Positions 19,044 through 27,669 of a DNA stretch of 64,000 nucleotides are shown here, one piece after another. The stretch is from the NCBI RefSeq assembly GCF_018224885.1, contig NZ_JAGTXB010000004.1, positions 372,001-436,000 of the forward strand. Direction: 5' to 3'. The position numbers were made by a program, and so were the translations under genes. The first letter of the stretch is position 1, and each line of letters starts with the position of its first letter. The notes below the pieces were generated by a model that saw only the letters and a list, made by a program, of their open reading frames with translations, was not told the origin of the DNA and ran no database searches. This stretch comes from Chitinophaga hostae. Its GTDB lineage: Bacteria > Bacteroidota > Bacteroidia > Chitinophagales > Chitinophagaceae.

Positions 19044-19616
19044 ATGGCCACAACAGATCTGTTTATAAAAAATATGGTTTGTCCGCGTTGCATTAAGGTG
19101 GTAACAACCGCTATTGCCGCCGAACAGCTGGATATAAAAGATATACAACTGGGTAAGGTAACGGTGGCAGGGAAGGTATCAGAAAAACAACTGCAGCAGT
19201 TGTCGGCTACCTTGCAGAAGGAAGGATTTTTGCTGATAGATGATAAAAAACAACAGCTGATTGCCGGCATTAAAAGTATTGTGGTACAGGCGGTGCATCA
19301 TTCTGATCTGGATGAAATGAAGGAAAATTTCTCCACTTTACTGGCAGGAAAGTTGCAGAAAGACTATCATTATCTCAGCAATCTCTTTTCTGAAACGGAA
19401 GGCACTACGATTGAACAATATATTATTCAGCAAAAAATTGAGAAGGTAAAAGAGTTGTTGGTATACAACGAATTAAGTTTAAGCGAAATCAGCTACAAGC
19501 TGGGATACAGCAGTGTAGCGCATCTTTCGGCACAATTTAAAAAAGTTACCGGTCTCACGCCAAGTAAGTTTAAACAATTGAAAGCGCCAGAGCGTATACC
19601 ATTAGATAAGATATAA
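19044..19616 (+). CDS. HMA-domain/AraC-type transcription regulator
   Basis: A 190-residue cytoplasmic protein that joins two modules. An N-terminal HMA-like domain has the metal motif NMVCPRC (Cys13, Cys16; residues 1-70). A C-terminal AraC/XylS double helix-turn-helix spans about residues 110-182, with LSLSEISYKLGYSSVAHLS and FKKVTGLTPSKFKQL. It lacks the usual AraC sugar-binding domain. The simplest reading is that metal binding by the HMA part controls DNA binding, so the protein regulates its own operon. The start is three bases after the barrel stop. Confidence 0.82.
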   Translation: MATTDLFIKNMVCPRCIKVVTTAIAAEQLDIKDIQLGKVTVAGKVSEKQLQQLSATLQKEGFLLIDDKKQQLIAGIKSIVVQAVHHSDLDEMKENFSTLLAGKLQKDYHYLSNLFSETEGTTIEQYIIQQKIEKVKELLVYNELSLSEISYKLGYSSVAHLSAQFKKVTGLTPSKFKQLKAPERIPLDKI

Positions 19617-19665
19617 TATGCCGCAGAGCCGGAGATATAAAAGTTAGTTGTTTTAGTTTTAGTTT

Positions 19666-19703
19666 AAAAAGAGGCTGCTGCACACCGTGGCCTCTTTTTT
19701 TAA
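19666..19703 (+). terminator. Rho-independent terminator of the metal cassette
   Basis: AAAAAGAGGC pairs with GCCTCTTTTT (loop 14 bases) followed by further T residues, 50 bases after the regulator stop. Good terminator geometry. Confidence 0.75.
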
Positions 19704-19713
19704 AAAATTAACG

Positions 19714-19785
19714 ATGAAAAAGGTATTAACAGGAATATTGAAAATCTTACAATCCCTGTTTGTGAAAAAGGATTGTTGTAAATAA
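19714..19785 (+). CDS. Possible 23-residue peptide ending KKDCCK
   Basis: ATG at 19714 opens a 23-codon frame: basic N-terminus, a hydrophobic stretch (ILKILQSLF), then VKKDCCK and stop. It shares DCCK with the HYC_CC_PP protein and the exported HMA protein upstream. A family A palindrome starts two bases after its stop, the same docking seen after proven genes, which favours a real gene. Against it: it lies behind a terminator, has no visible promoter, and is very short. Confidence 0.4.
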   Translation: MKKVLTGILKILQSLFVKKDCCK

Positions 19786-19787
19786 GG

Positions 19788-20014
19788 ATTTTGTCTTTGC
19801 CCAGGATTTTTTCTTGCCCAGGATTAAACTGATTTTGATGATTTAAAGGATTTTTTATTGTGATTATAATTTGATTTTAAAAGATTCGGGAAGATATAGA
19901 TAAAGATTCGCTGATATCTTCCCGAATCTTTTAAAATCAAAAAAGAAAAAATCCTTTAAATCATCAAAATCAGTTTAATCCTGGGCAAGAAAAAATCCTG
20001 GGCAAAGACAAAAA
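19788..20014. repeat. Family A gene-end palindrome, copy A2, with the same duplication in both arms
   Basis: The longest family A copy. The block CCCAGGATT(TT)TTCTTG occurs twice in tandem in the left arm (19800-19830), and its complement occurs twice in tandem in the right arm (19979-20003), so the duplication is mirrored. Inner stem pairs AAAAGATTCGGGAAGATAT with its complement. The asymmetric module TGATTATAATTTG is on the left here but on the right in copies A4 and A5. It fills most of the gap before the L,D-transpeptidase gene. Confidence 0.87.
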
Positions 20015-20067
20015 TTTCGAGCATAGTATTTGTAAATCCCTATCTTTACCATAGCGATTTACTGCAG

Positions 20068-21738
20068 ATGAAGAACAAAATTTTAATTTTTAGTTTGTTA
20101 TGCGGATCTGGAGTGTGCTTGTTGTTAGCCTGTGTAAATAAAAAGAAGCATACCGCCCCAAAACAAAAACAGATTGTAACAAACATCAGACAGCTCGATG
20201 AAGTGATAACAGATAATATCACCGAGCGCTTGTCGGCCCTGAAAGATAATGAAGGGGAACTGGAGGACAGCCTTTTGGCGTTTCGGCCTTCTGCAATACA
20301 GGAATTTTATGGAACGGAGAAACCGGTAGGGCACTGGTCTAAAGACGGAGTAGCAAATCCGGCGGCAGATTCTATGTTGTATATGATACAGCATGCGGAA
20401 GACGATGGATTATTGCCTGCCCATTACCATGAACCGGCGCTTACTGCTGCCTGGGAGCAGATCAGTAATGACGCAACGGCGAAAAAAGATGCGGCATTGT
20501 GGGCAAAGGTAGATGTGCTGATGACAGATGCCTTTATGAAAATGGCCTCCGACCTGCGTTTTGGCGTTGCCCCCCGCGACAGCATCACGCTTAAAAAAGA
20601 CTCGTTATTTACGGACGCCCAGTTAATCACACAATTGCAGCAGGCGCTCAGCGAAAAAAATGTGACCGGTATCCTGCATGCACAGGAGCCTGTGCATCCC
20701 GGCTATATAGCACTGAAGGAAGGCATACAAACTTTCAAATCCAAATATGCGGGTTACCATTGGGATACTTTACCGCTCAACTATACAGATACCGTGGCTT
20801 TCCGGCAGTTAGTGATTAACCGCCTGGTACAGAGCGGGCACCTGGATACTACCGGTGTACAGCCAGATAGCGCCATGTTGAGAACCGGTATCAAAGCTTT
20901 TCAAAAAGAGTTCAATATCTATCCGGATGGCGTTGCCGGCAAAAGAACCGTGATGGCATTGAACCGTTCGGTACACGATTGGGTAATGCAGGCAGCGGTC
21001 AACCTGGACCGCTGGCGTAAGCTGCCCGACACGTTGCCGGTACAGTATATTATGGTAAATCTGCCCGGTTATACGCTGAAAGTAGTTGATAGCGGAGAAG
21101 TGGTGCTGGAGTCGCGCGTGATTGTAGGTACGCCGCGTACCCGCACACCGCTGCTGAATTCCTATATGACTAATTTTATGATGTATCCTTATTGGCGGGT
21201 ACCTTATAGCATTGTGTTTAAGGAGATGTTGCCGGCCATCCAAAAAAATGTAGGCTACCTGGCTGCCAAAAACCTGGAGGTAATTGATAAGGATGGTAAT
21301 ACAGTAGATCCGTCAACGATTGAGTGGGCGAAGCTGGGTAAAGGCCGTTTCCCATATGTATTGCGGCAGATGGATGGAATAGACAATTCACTCGGGGTGA
21401 TGAAGTTCAACTTCCGGAATAAATATAGCGTTTACCTGCACGATACTAATAACCGCGGTTTATTCAAGAATTCGATGCGTGCCATGAGTCACGGTTGTGT
21501 GCGGGTACAGCAATGGGATAGCCTCGCACAGTACCTGGTGCGGGCGGACAGTGTAAGACATAGCGGCGACAGTGTTCGCGTGTGGCTGGCGAGAGAGGAA
21601 AAGAAACAGGTAGATCTGCCAAAGCATGTTCCTATTTACCTGCGTTATTTTACGGCAGAAGGACAACATGGTAACCTGGTTTTCTTTGATGATATTTATG
21701 GAGAAGATAAAATATTACGCAGGAAGATGAAGTTATAA
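20068..21738 (+). CDS. YcbB-type L,D-transpeptidase lipoprotein
   Basis: A 556-residue envelope enzyme. The lipobox LLLAC puts the acylated Cys near residue 22. An N-terminal helical domain is followed by a peptidoglycan-binding module (about residues 255-305, IKAFQKEFNIYPDGVAGKRT). The YkuD catalytic domain has the active-site block SHGCVRVQ, with HDTNN and the histidine upstream. The size and insertion pattern resemble YcbB/LdtD. It forms 3-3 cross-links or attaches proteins to peptidoglycan. It converges on the isocitrate dehydrogenase gene, with a shared perfect hairpin between. Confidence 0.9.
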   Translation: MKNKILIFSLLCGSGVCLLLACVNKKKHTAPKQKQIVTNIRQLDEVITDNITERLSALKDNEGELEDSLLAFRPSAIQEFYGTEKPVGHWSKDGVANPAADSMLYMIQHAEDDGLLPAHYHEPALTAAWEQISNDATAKKDAALWAKVDVLMTDAFMKMASDLRFGVAPRDSITLKKDSLFTDAQLITQLQQALSEKNVTGILHAQEPVHPGYIALKEGIQTFKSKYAGYHWDTLPLNYTDTVAFRQLVINRLVQSGHLDTTGVQPDSAMLRTGIKAFQKEFNIYPDGVAGKRTVMALNRSVHDWVMQAAVNLDRWRKLPDTLPVQYIMVNLPGYTLKVVDSGEVVLESRVIVGTPRTRTPLLNSYMTNFMMYPYWRVPYSIVFKEMLPAIQKNVGYLAAKNLEVIDKDGNTVDPSTIEWAKLGKGRFPYVLRQMDGIDNSLGVMKFNFRNKYSVYLHDTNNRGLFKNSMRAMSHGCVRVQQWDSLAQYLVRADSVRHSGDSVRVWLAREEKKQVDLPKHVPIYLRYFTAEGQHGNLVFFDDIYGEDKILRRKMKL

Positions 21739-21744
21739 TTTATA

Positions 21745-21802
21745 GAGGCATAAAATAAAAATGCAGCGAAGATGTCTTCGCTGCATTTTTATTTTATGCC
21801 TC
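21745..21802. terminator. Perfect bidirectional terminator hairpin
   Basis: Two 28-base arms (21745-21772 and 21775-21802) pair without a mismatch around a two-base loop, between converging genes. Core GCAGCGAAGA is flanked by A/T-rich stretches that serve as T-runs in both directions. It lacks the 7- or 9-base units of families A and B and seems a separate type. Confidence 0.85.
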
Positions 21803-21815
21803 CATAGGCCAGTAT

Positions 21816-23045
21816 TTATGCGAGTTTTGCTTTCAATGCGGTATCCAGCGCATCCAGGAATTCTTCCGTATACAGGTAATCTTTACCGTGTTCTACTTTG
21901 TTACCATGGATACAAACTGCCAGGTCTTTTGTCATTTTACCGCTTTCCACGGTTTCGATACAAACCTGTTCCAGCGCATGACAGAAGTCGATCAGTTTTT
22001 GGTTGTTATCCAGCTTGCCACGGAATTCCAGACCGCGTGTCCATGCAAAGATGGACGCGATTGGGTTGGTAGAAGTTGGTTTGCCAGCCTGATGATCGCG
22101 GTAGTGACGGGTTACAGTGCCGTGTGCTGCTTCTGCTTCCATTGTTTTACCATCCGGTGTGATGAGCGTAGAAGTCATCAGGCCCAGGGAACCGAAACCT
22201 TGTGCAACGGTATCGGATTGAACGTCGCCATCATAGTTTTTGCAGGCCCATACGAAGTTACCATGCCATTTCAGGGCGCTGGCCACCATGTCATCGATCA
22301 AACGGTGCTCGTAAGTTAAGCCGTTTGCTTCGAAAGTGGTTTTGAACTCCTGTTGATAGATTTCTTCAAAGATATCTTTAAAGCGGCCATCGTATTTTTT
22401 CAGGATGGTATTTTTGGTGCTCAGGTACAGCGGCCATTTTTTCATCAGCGCCTGGTTGAAACATGCACGTGCAAAGCCTTTGATGGACTCGTCAGTGTTG
22501 TACATAGCCAGTGCAACGCCATCACCTTTGAAGTTATATACTTCGTGTTCGATCACTTCTCCGTTTTCACCTTCAAATTTGATGGTGAGTTTACCTTTTC
22601 CTTTTGTAACGAAATCAGTAGCGCGGTACTGGTCACCGAAAGCATGACGACCAATACAGATCGGAGCAGTCCAGTTAGGTACCAGGCGTGGCACATTTTT
22701 CATTACAATAGGCTCGCGGAATACAGTACCATCCAGGATGTTACGGATAGTACCGTTAGGTGATTTCCACATTTGTTTCAGGTTAAATTCCTTTACACGG
22801 GCTTCGTCCGGTGTAATGGTAGCGCATTTGATACCTACGCCTACTTCCCTGATAGCATTTGCTGCATCAATGGTAACCTGGTCGTTGGTAGCATCCCGAT
22901 GCTCCATGCCCAGATCATAATATTTAATTTCAACATCCAGGTATGGAAGTATCAGTTTGTCCTTGATGAATTTCCAGATGATTCGCGTCATCTCATCACC
23001 GTCCAGTTCTACTACCGGATTAGCAACTTTAATTTTTTCTGCCAT
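21816..23045 (-). CDS. NADP-dependent isocitrate dehydrogenase, eukaryote-like subfamily
   Basis: A 409-residue dehydrogenase that oxidises isocitrate to 2-oxoglutarate. It belongs to the subfamily of mitochondrial/cytosolic enzymes: [14 protein letters not shown] near the start, KSPNGTIRN at the substrate loop, and [12 protein letters not shown], whose Arg-His pair is the usual NADP determinant. The metal-site Asp are in [13 protein letters not shown] and GSLGLMTS. The other, E. coli-like isocitrate dehydrogenase lies next upstream in the same direction, 310 bases away, with a family A palindrome between. Having both is redundant on its face. Confidence 0.95.
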   Translation of the reverse strand: MAEKIKVANPVVELDGDEMTRIIWKFIKDKLILPYLDVEIKYYDLGMEHRDATNDQVTIDAANAIREVGVGIKCATITPDEARVKEFNLKQMWKSPNGTIRNILDGTVFREPIVMKNVPRLVPNWTAPICIGRHAFGDQYRATDFVTKGKGKLTIKFEGENGEVIEHEVYNFKGDGVALAMYNTDESIKGFARACFNQALMKKWPLYLSTKNTILKKYDGRFKDIFEEIYQQEFKTTFEANGLTYEHRLIDDMVASALKWHGNFVWACKNYDGDVQSDTVAQGFGSLGLMTSTLITPDGKTMEAEAAHGTVTRHYRDHQAGKPTSTNPIASIFAWTRGLEFRGKLDNNQKLIDFCHALEQVCIETVESGKMTKDLAVCIHGNKVEHGKDYLYTEEFLDALDTALKAKLA

Positions 23046-23160
23046 TTCGGGTTTTTTAAAAAATTAGATTAAAAGCAATTCGCAACAATTATTTAAGTAG
23101 CCCCTTTCGGGATAATCACGAAAAATACGAATAGCTATGAAAAAAACAAAATTAAGCGGA

Positions 23161-23355
23161 TTATATCTTGACCAGGATTAGACTGATTCCGTTGATATCC
23201 TGATTTTATCTTTCGATTTTGTAAGAATTAAAAAAGATTAGGGGAGATCAAAGCAAATATCTGCCTCAATCTCCCCTAACGTTATTATAAAATTTAAATA
23301 TTAAATCACTGTAATCAGCGAAATCAGTCTAATCCTGGACAAGACAAAATTTCGC
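23161..23355. repeat. Family A gene-end palindrome, copy A3 (diverged)
   Basis: Arms 23167-23188 and 23322-23343 pair over 22 bases with one mismatch (ACCAGGATTAGACTGATT core). A central stem pairs AGATTAGGGGAGA with TCTCCCCTAA-type sequence. The right flank GACAAAATTTCGC runs up to the stop codon of the E. coli-like isocitrate dehydrogenase gene at 23356-23358. It occupies the 310-base gap between the two dehydrogenase genes. The outer part of the 23046-23160 stretch holds nothing else I can name. Confidence 0.75.
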
Positions 23356-24624
23356 TTAGTGCATTTGCTTGATCACTTCATCCGCAAATTCGCTGGTTTT
23401 CACCAGGGTAGCGTCATCCATCAGGTTGTAGAAGTCGATGGTAACACGTTTGCGCATGATAGCTGTGCTGAGGCCATGAACAATGATTTCGGCAGCTTCT
23501 TTCCAGCCCATGTATTCCAGCATCATTACGCCACTCAGGATAACTGAAGATGGGTTCATGGTGTTGGTGTTAGCAAAGCGGGGAGCAGTACCGTGGGTAG
23601 CTTCAAATACCGCATAGCCGGTGTTGTAGTTGATATTGGCGCCAGGGGCAATACCAATACCGCCTACAGCTGCAGCCAGTGCATCGGAAATATAGTCGCC
23701 GTTCAGGTTCAGGGTAGCTACTACGGAATAATCCTGTGGTGCCAGCAATATCTGTTGGAGGAAGTTATCTGCAATCACATCTTTAATCAGCAGTTTTCCT
23801 TGTGCCAGTGCTACTTTCAGTTCTTTGTTAGCTTCTTCTTCACCCAGTTCTTTCTTGGTTTTTTCCCAATGTTCCCAGGTATATACATAATCACCAAACT
23901 CTTTTTCTGCCAATGCATAGCCCCAGTTTTTGAAACCACCTTCAGTGAATTTCATGATGTTGCCTTTGTGTACCAGGGTTACAGAAGTGCGTTTGTGCTC
24001 CAGTGCATAGCTGATAGCTGCACGTACCAGTCGCTCAGTACCTTCTACAGACACGGGTTTGATACCCAGTGAAGAAGTTTCCGGGAACCTGATCTTCTTA
24101 ACGCCCATTTCATTTTGCAGGAAATCAAGCAGTTTTTTAGCTTCAGGGGTACCAGTCATGTATTCAATGCCGGCGTAGATGTCTTCAGTGTTTTCACGGA
24201 AGATCACCATATCCACTTTCTCCGGATGTTTTACGGGAGAAGGTACTCTGTTGAACCAGCGTACGGGTCTTACACAGGCGTACAGATCCAGTTCCTGGCG
24301 CATCGCAACGTTCAGGGAGCGGATACCGCCACCAACGGGAGTAGACAGGGGACCTTTAATTGACACCAGGTATTCTTTCAATGCGTCCAGTGTTGCTTTT
24401 GGCAGCCATTCACCTGTTTGCTGGAAGGCTTTTTCACCCGCCAGTACTTCTTTCCATTCAATTTTCCGATCACCACCATAGGCTTTTTCAACTGCTGCGT
24501 CGAATACACGAACACTGGCTTTCCAGATGTCCGGACCTATTCCGTCGCCTTCTATGAATGGGATGATTGGTTGTGCAGGGACCTGTAACAGGCCATTGTT
24601 CATCGATATTTTTTCTGCCGGCAT
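23356..24624 (-). CDS. icd: Isocitrate dehydrogenase, E. coli-like subfamily
   Basis: A 422-residue enzyme of the bacterial type, colinear with E. coli Icd: [40 protein letters not shown] (the Ser phosphorylated in E. coli is kept), [14 protein letters not shown] and ATHGTAP. In the coenzyme pocket, E. coli positions 344, 345, 351, 391 and 395 (Lys, Tyr, Val, Tyr, Arg in the NADP enzyme) are Arg, Phe, Met, Ile and Asn here, so coenzyme preference is not obvious. No AceK gene is nearby. It is followed by palindrome A3 and the second, unrelated subfamily enzyme. Confidence 0.94.
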   Translation of the reverse strand: MPAEKISMNNGLLQVPAQPIIPFIEGDGIGPDIWKASVRVFDAAVEKAYGGDRKIEWKEVLAGEKAFQQTGEWLPKATLDALKEYLVSIKGPLSTPVGGGIRSLNVAMRQELDLYACVRPVRWFNRVPSPVKHPEKVDMVIFRENTEDIYAGIEYMTGTPEAKKLLDFLQNEMGVKKIRFPETSSLGIKPVSVEGTERLVRAAISYALEHKRTSVTLVHKGNIMKFTEGGFKNWGYALAEKEFGDYVYTWEHWEKTKKELGEEEANKELKVALAQGKLLIKDVIADNFLQQILLAPQDYSVVATLNLNGDYISDALAAAVGGIGIAPGANINYNTGYAVFEATHGTAPRFANTNTMNPSSVILSGVMMLEYMGWKEAAEIIVHGLSTAIMRKRVTIDFYNLMDDATLVKTSEFADEVIKQMH

Positions 24625-24668
24625 AAAACGGTTTCGTTATGCGTTACGTAATTGTTGTAATTCGGGTG

Positions 24669-24676
24669 CAAAGGTA
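24669..24676 (-). promoter_or_regulatory. Candidate -7 element of the icd promoter
   Basis: On the minus strand TACCTTTG, 45 bases before the icd start. The upstream -33 region has only a weak CTTTAA. The divergent gap (24625-24816) also holds a small TTGCTGC/GCAGCAA hairpin just ahead of the SGNH gene. Confidence 0.4.
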
Positions 24677-24816
24677 ACGCTTTTCCGCTTAAAGCCGGGT
24701 TAAGTTCTTCTCTTATTATACAAATAATCGTACGGTATATAACTTTTTGCTTATGTTAGGATTAATGTTATTTTGCTGCTCAATTTTTTTGCAGCAACAA
24801 AATCTCAGATACCACC

Positions 24817-25422
24817 ATGACTCCCATCAAGTACCTCGCCCTGGGCGATAGTTACACTATTGGCGAACAGGTAGCCGGCAACGAACGCTTTCCCGTACAA
24901 ACAGCACAACTCCTCCGGCAGCAGGGTCTCCAGGTGGACGAGCCTTTGATCATTGCCACTACCGGCTGGACCACCGCTGAACTGGAAGAGGGAATCAAAG
25001 CCGCAAACATTACAGAAACTTATGATGTGGTAACACTCCTGATTGGCGTAAACAACCAGTACCGTGGCCAATACATCACCGATTATACAGCAGAGTTTAC
25101 CCTGCTGTTGAAAAAAGCTATTGCCTTTGCCGGCAACAGACCTTCCCACGTGGTGGTTTTATCCATACCGGACTGGGGCGTAACACCTTTTGCGGCCGAC
25201 CGTAATCGTGAACAGATTGCTACGGAGATAGATGACTACAACGCTGTGAATAAGCGTATCGCGGAAGAAATGCAGGTGCCATACCTCAACATCACGCACT
25301 TTACCAGGGAAGCGGTACATGATCCCGAGCTGGTAGCAGCCGATGGTTTGCATCCGTCCGGAAAGGATTACAGCCGCTGGGCACATGCCCTGGCGCCGCT
25401 GCTGCAACAGGCCTTGCGTTAA
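24817..25422 (+). CDS. SGNH/GDSL-type hydrolase
   Basis: A 201-residue esterase-like protein with the SGNH blocks in order: LALGDSYTIGE (nucleophile Ser), TTGWTTAEL (Gly), LLIGVNNQYRGQ (Asn) and ADGLHPSGKDY (catalytic Asp and His). There is no signal peptide, so it is probably cytoplasmic. Substrate unknown; the family includes esterases and acyl hydrolases. The flavin reductase gene follows 41 bases later in the same direction. Confidence 0.88.
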   Translation: MTPIKYLALGDSYTIGEQVAGNERFPVQTAQLLRQQGLQVDEPLIIATTGWTTAELEEGIKAANITETYDVVTLLIGVNNQYRGQYITDYTAEFTLLLKKAIAFAGNRPSHVVVLSIPDWGVTPFAADRNREQIATEIDDYNAVNKRIAEEMQVPYLNITHFTREAVHDPELVAADGLHPSGKDYSRWAHALAPLLQQALR

Positions 25423-25463
25423 GACGAAAAATGCCCTATATTCATAGACCAGAAAACTGAACC

Positions 25464-26132
25464 ATGGAAAGCCATATCGTAAAAATTCTTGCCGTTACTC
25501 CCGTAACGCATAATGTTCGTCAGTTTACTGTCGAAAAGCCCCGTGGATACACCTTTGTGCCCGGTCAGGCTACAGAGGTGTCGGTCAATAAGCCGGGATG
25601 GGAAGAGGAGAGGCGTCCGTTTACCTTTACCAGTCTCACAGCGTGGGAGCACCTGGAGTTTACCATCAAAATATATGATGACCACAACAGTGTTACCCAT
25701 GAACTTGGGCAGCTACAGGCCGGCGACGAGCTGATCCTCCACGATGTATGGGGTACCATACATTACAGGGGAGAGGGGGTGTTTATTGCCGGTGGCGCCG
25801 GTGTCACCCCTTTTATTGCCATCTTCCGTGATCTGCAGAACAAAGGACAGCTGGGTGCTAACCAATTGATCTGCTCCAATAAAACCCTGGGCGATATTAT
25901 TTTAAAAGATGAATTTGAGGCCATGCTGGGTGGACGTTTCATCAATACGCTCACCGAACAGGAGGTGCCTGGCTATGATCATCATACCATCGACGAAAAC
26001 TATCTGAAAGAGAAGATTACCAATTTTGATCAGCATTTCTATATCTGTGGCCCTGATCCTATGGTGCAGCAACTAAAGAAGATCCTTACCGGCCTGGCGG
26101 GGAGCGACGCACTGGTAACGGTGGAACTGTAA
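25464..26132 (+). CDS. FAD-binding ferredoxin reductase-like oxidoreductase
   Basis: A 222-residue protein of the ferredoxin-NADP reductase fold. The FAD domain (residues 1-100) contains the RPFTFTS flavin motif. The nucleotide-binding domain begins with FIAGGAGVTPFIAI, and the terminal block is YICGPDPMVQQL. It lacks an iron-sulfur domain, so electrons probably pass to a separate partner. The substrate is not identifiable. A decayed gene remnant follows. Confidence 0.85.
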   Translation: MESHIVKILAVTPVTHNVRQFTVEKPRGYTFVPGQATEVSVNKPGWEEERRPFTFTSLTAWEHLEFTIKIYDDHNSVTHELGQLQAGDELILHDVWGTIHYRGEGVFIAGGAGVTPFIAIFRDLQNKGQLGANQLICSNKTLGDIILKDEFEAMLGGRFINTLTEQEVPGYDHHTIDENYLKEKITNFDQHFYICGPDPMVQQLKKILTGLAGSDALVTVEL

Positions 26133-26210
26133 GCCTGTCAACCGCTGGTTGGTGGCCCGGAAAGGGGTAAACTACCGGCGGTGGTTAAATAGCAACAAAC
26201 AATAGCATAA

Positions 26211-26450
26211 TTACAACCAGTCGTGTTGGTTCCTTTGCTGATACTGAAGCTGAATCCGGATACCTTTGAAATATTAAAACAAAGAAATGGTATTGATGGT
26301 AATCTGTTCTCCGGCGACAGTAAGGTATGGCTACCGGCAGCCGGCACATTCAGCGACAATTTTGGCCAATGGCATTAAGTCTTCCGCTTTAAAAATGGCG
26401 CTGACGTTTTTACCGGTAATTTCCTGCTTTTTACCGGTAAGGGTACCTGA
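26211..26450 (+). pseudogene. Decayed coding remnant with an in-frame stop
   Basis: One frame reads like protein through 26378 (LNPDTFEILKQRNGID ... AAGTFSDNFGQWH), stops at TAA 26376-26378, and continues in the same frame as VFRFKNGADVFTGNFLLF to TGA at 26448-26450. Codon choice looks coding, but no start, ribosome site or promoter is seen. I cannot assign a family. It accounts for most of the 382-base gap before the LiaF-like gene; 26133-26210 shows nothing else. Confidence 0.35.
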
Positions 26451-26466
26451 TTAGCCTAAACACTGT

Positions 26467-26496
26467 TTTGAAAAAGACCAGGCCGTTCTACATTTG
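26467..26496 (+). promoter_or_regulatory. Promoter of the LiaF-like/LytS/LytTR operon
   Basis: TTTG (26467-26470), 18-base spacer, TACATTTG (26489-26496): a strong match to the Bacteroidetes -33/-7 consensus. The ATG lies 19 bases past the -7 box. It cuts into the apparent upstream extension of the reading frame, which supports the start at 26515. Confidence 0.65.
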
Positions 26497-26514
26497 TATC
26501 ATAAATCAGAACAA

Positions 26515-27252
26515 ATGAAAAACGAAGATATCGAGGAATCAAGAAAAAAGGGCCGGGCCGTTGGAGGCGCTATCCTGGTAATCGTAGGTACATGCCTGTT
26601 ATTACAGCGTCTGGATCTGAAAGTCCCTGACTATTGGTTTTCCTGGCAGATGATCCTCATTGCAGTAGGTGTTGTTTTAGGTTTCAGGCATAACTTCCGC
26701 ATGGGTGGCTGGCTGGTAATGGTGGCCATCGGTGGTTTTTTCCTCGCAGCGGAAATTCAGGACTGGCCTTTTGACACGGCACGTTTTATCTGGCCTGTAG
26801 TATTGATCGGAGTGGGCATCATCGTCATCTTTAAACGAAATTATTCAACAAAGGAATGGGCAGACCAGAAAAAACGCTTCGGCGCCAGCATAGTCGGCGC
26901 AACAGGCGACGATTACCTGGATGCCACGGCAATTTTCGGCAGCGTGGATAAAGTAGTGATGTCCAAAAATTTCAAAGGCGGCGATGTGACTTCTATTTTC
27001 GGAGGTACTGTACTGAATTTTATGAAGGCAGATATAGAAGGCACCGCCACACTGGATGTTACGGCTATTATGGGCGGATGTGAAATAATAGTACCGGCCA
27101 ACTGGAAAATAAAGGTAGATGTAACTACCATTATGGGAGGTGTGGATGATAAAAGGTACCTCGATGTAATGACGGGTACCGGGCCGGAGAAACTGCTGAT
27201 ATTAACAGGTACTGTTATTATGGGCGGTCTGGAAATAAAAAGCTACGCCTGA
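26515..27252 (+). CDS. LiaF-like membrane protein with cell-wall-active-antibiotic response domain
   Basis: A 245-residue protein. A charged N-terminus is followed by four membrane segments (about residues 15-105: GGAILVIVGTCLLLQRL, then MILIAVGVVLGF and two more). A soluble beta-rich domain then repeats the motif IFGSV/IFGGT/IMGG (about residues 130-245), as in LiaF/YvqF C-termini. LiaF proteins restrain an envelope-stress two-component system; here a LytS-type kinase and LytTR regulator lie downstream. The TTG start 21 bases upstream falls in the promoter, so ATG 26515 is chosen. Confidence 0.82.
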   Translation: MKNEDIEESRKKGRAVGGAILVIVGTCLLLQRLDLKVPDYWFSWQMILIAVGVVLGFRHNFRMGGWLVMVAIGGFFLAAEIQDWPFDTARFIWPVVLIGVGIIVIFKRNYSTKEWADQKKRFGASIVGATGDDYLDATAIFGSVDKVVMSKNFKGGDVTSIFGGTVLNFMKADIEGTATLDVTAIMGGCEIIVPANWKIKVDVTTIMGGVDDKRYLDVMTGTGPEKLLILTGTVIMGGLEIKSYA

Positions 27253-27304
27253 TAAGAAAACCCACCATATCTCACTTCTATATCCAACTTTTAAATTTTA
27301 TTTT

Positions 27305-27658
27305 ATGCATTGGTTTGTTGCGAAAGTAGTATATCAGATCATCTGCGGTGAGGGAAATCATACCCCGCAGTTTGATGAACAATTAAGATTGATCAGCGCT
27401 GTTACCAAGAAAGATGCCTGTGACAAGGCACGCGAAATTGGTATGCAGGAACAATATGCTTTTAAAAATCAACAACAGGAACTGGTACAATGGAAGTTCA
27501 TCAACGTACCGGAAGTATATACCCTGGATCAGCTGACAGACGGTATGGAACTGTATTCCCGCATCGAAGAACCGGGAGATCCCAATTCCTATATTGCCTG
27601 GTTACAGATGAAATCGGCGCAGTTACAGGGACAACAATATTTTGAGCTCAACGTATAA
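27305..27658 (+). CDS. DUF4288 family protein
   Basis: A 117-residue soluble protein beginning MHWFVAKVVYQI, with the features of the uncharacterised DUF4288 family (a small alpha/beta domain with a late conserved acidic/aromatic stretch). No enzyme motif. It sits between the LiaF-like gene (52 bases) and the sensor kinase gene (11 bases), so it is probably part of the same operon and may serve the signalling system. Confidence 0.75.
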   Translation: MHWFVAKVVYQIICGEGNHTPQFDEQLRLISAVTKKDACDKAREIGMQEQYAFKNQQQELVQWKFINVPEVYTLDQLTDGMELYSRIEEPGDPNSYIAWLQMKSAQLQGQQYFELNV

Positions 27659-27669
27659 AATCTGCTTCC

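Noticed and set aside
19788..20014. CRISPR-like array
   Set aside because: Repeats here are palindromic arms with 9-base units, not regularly spaced direct repeats with unique spacers, and no cas gene is near.
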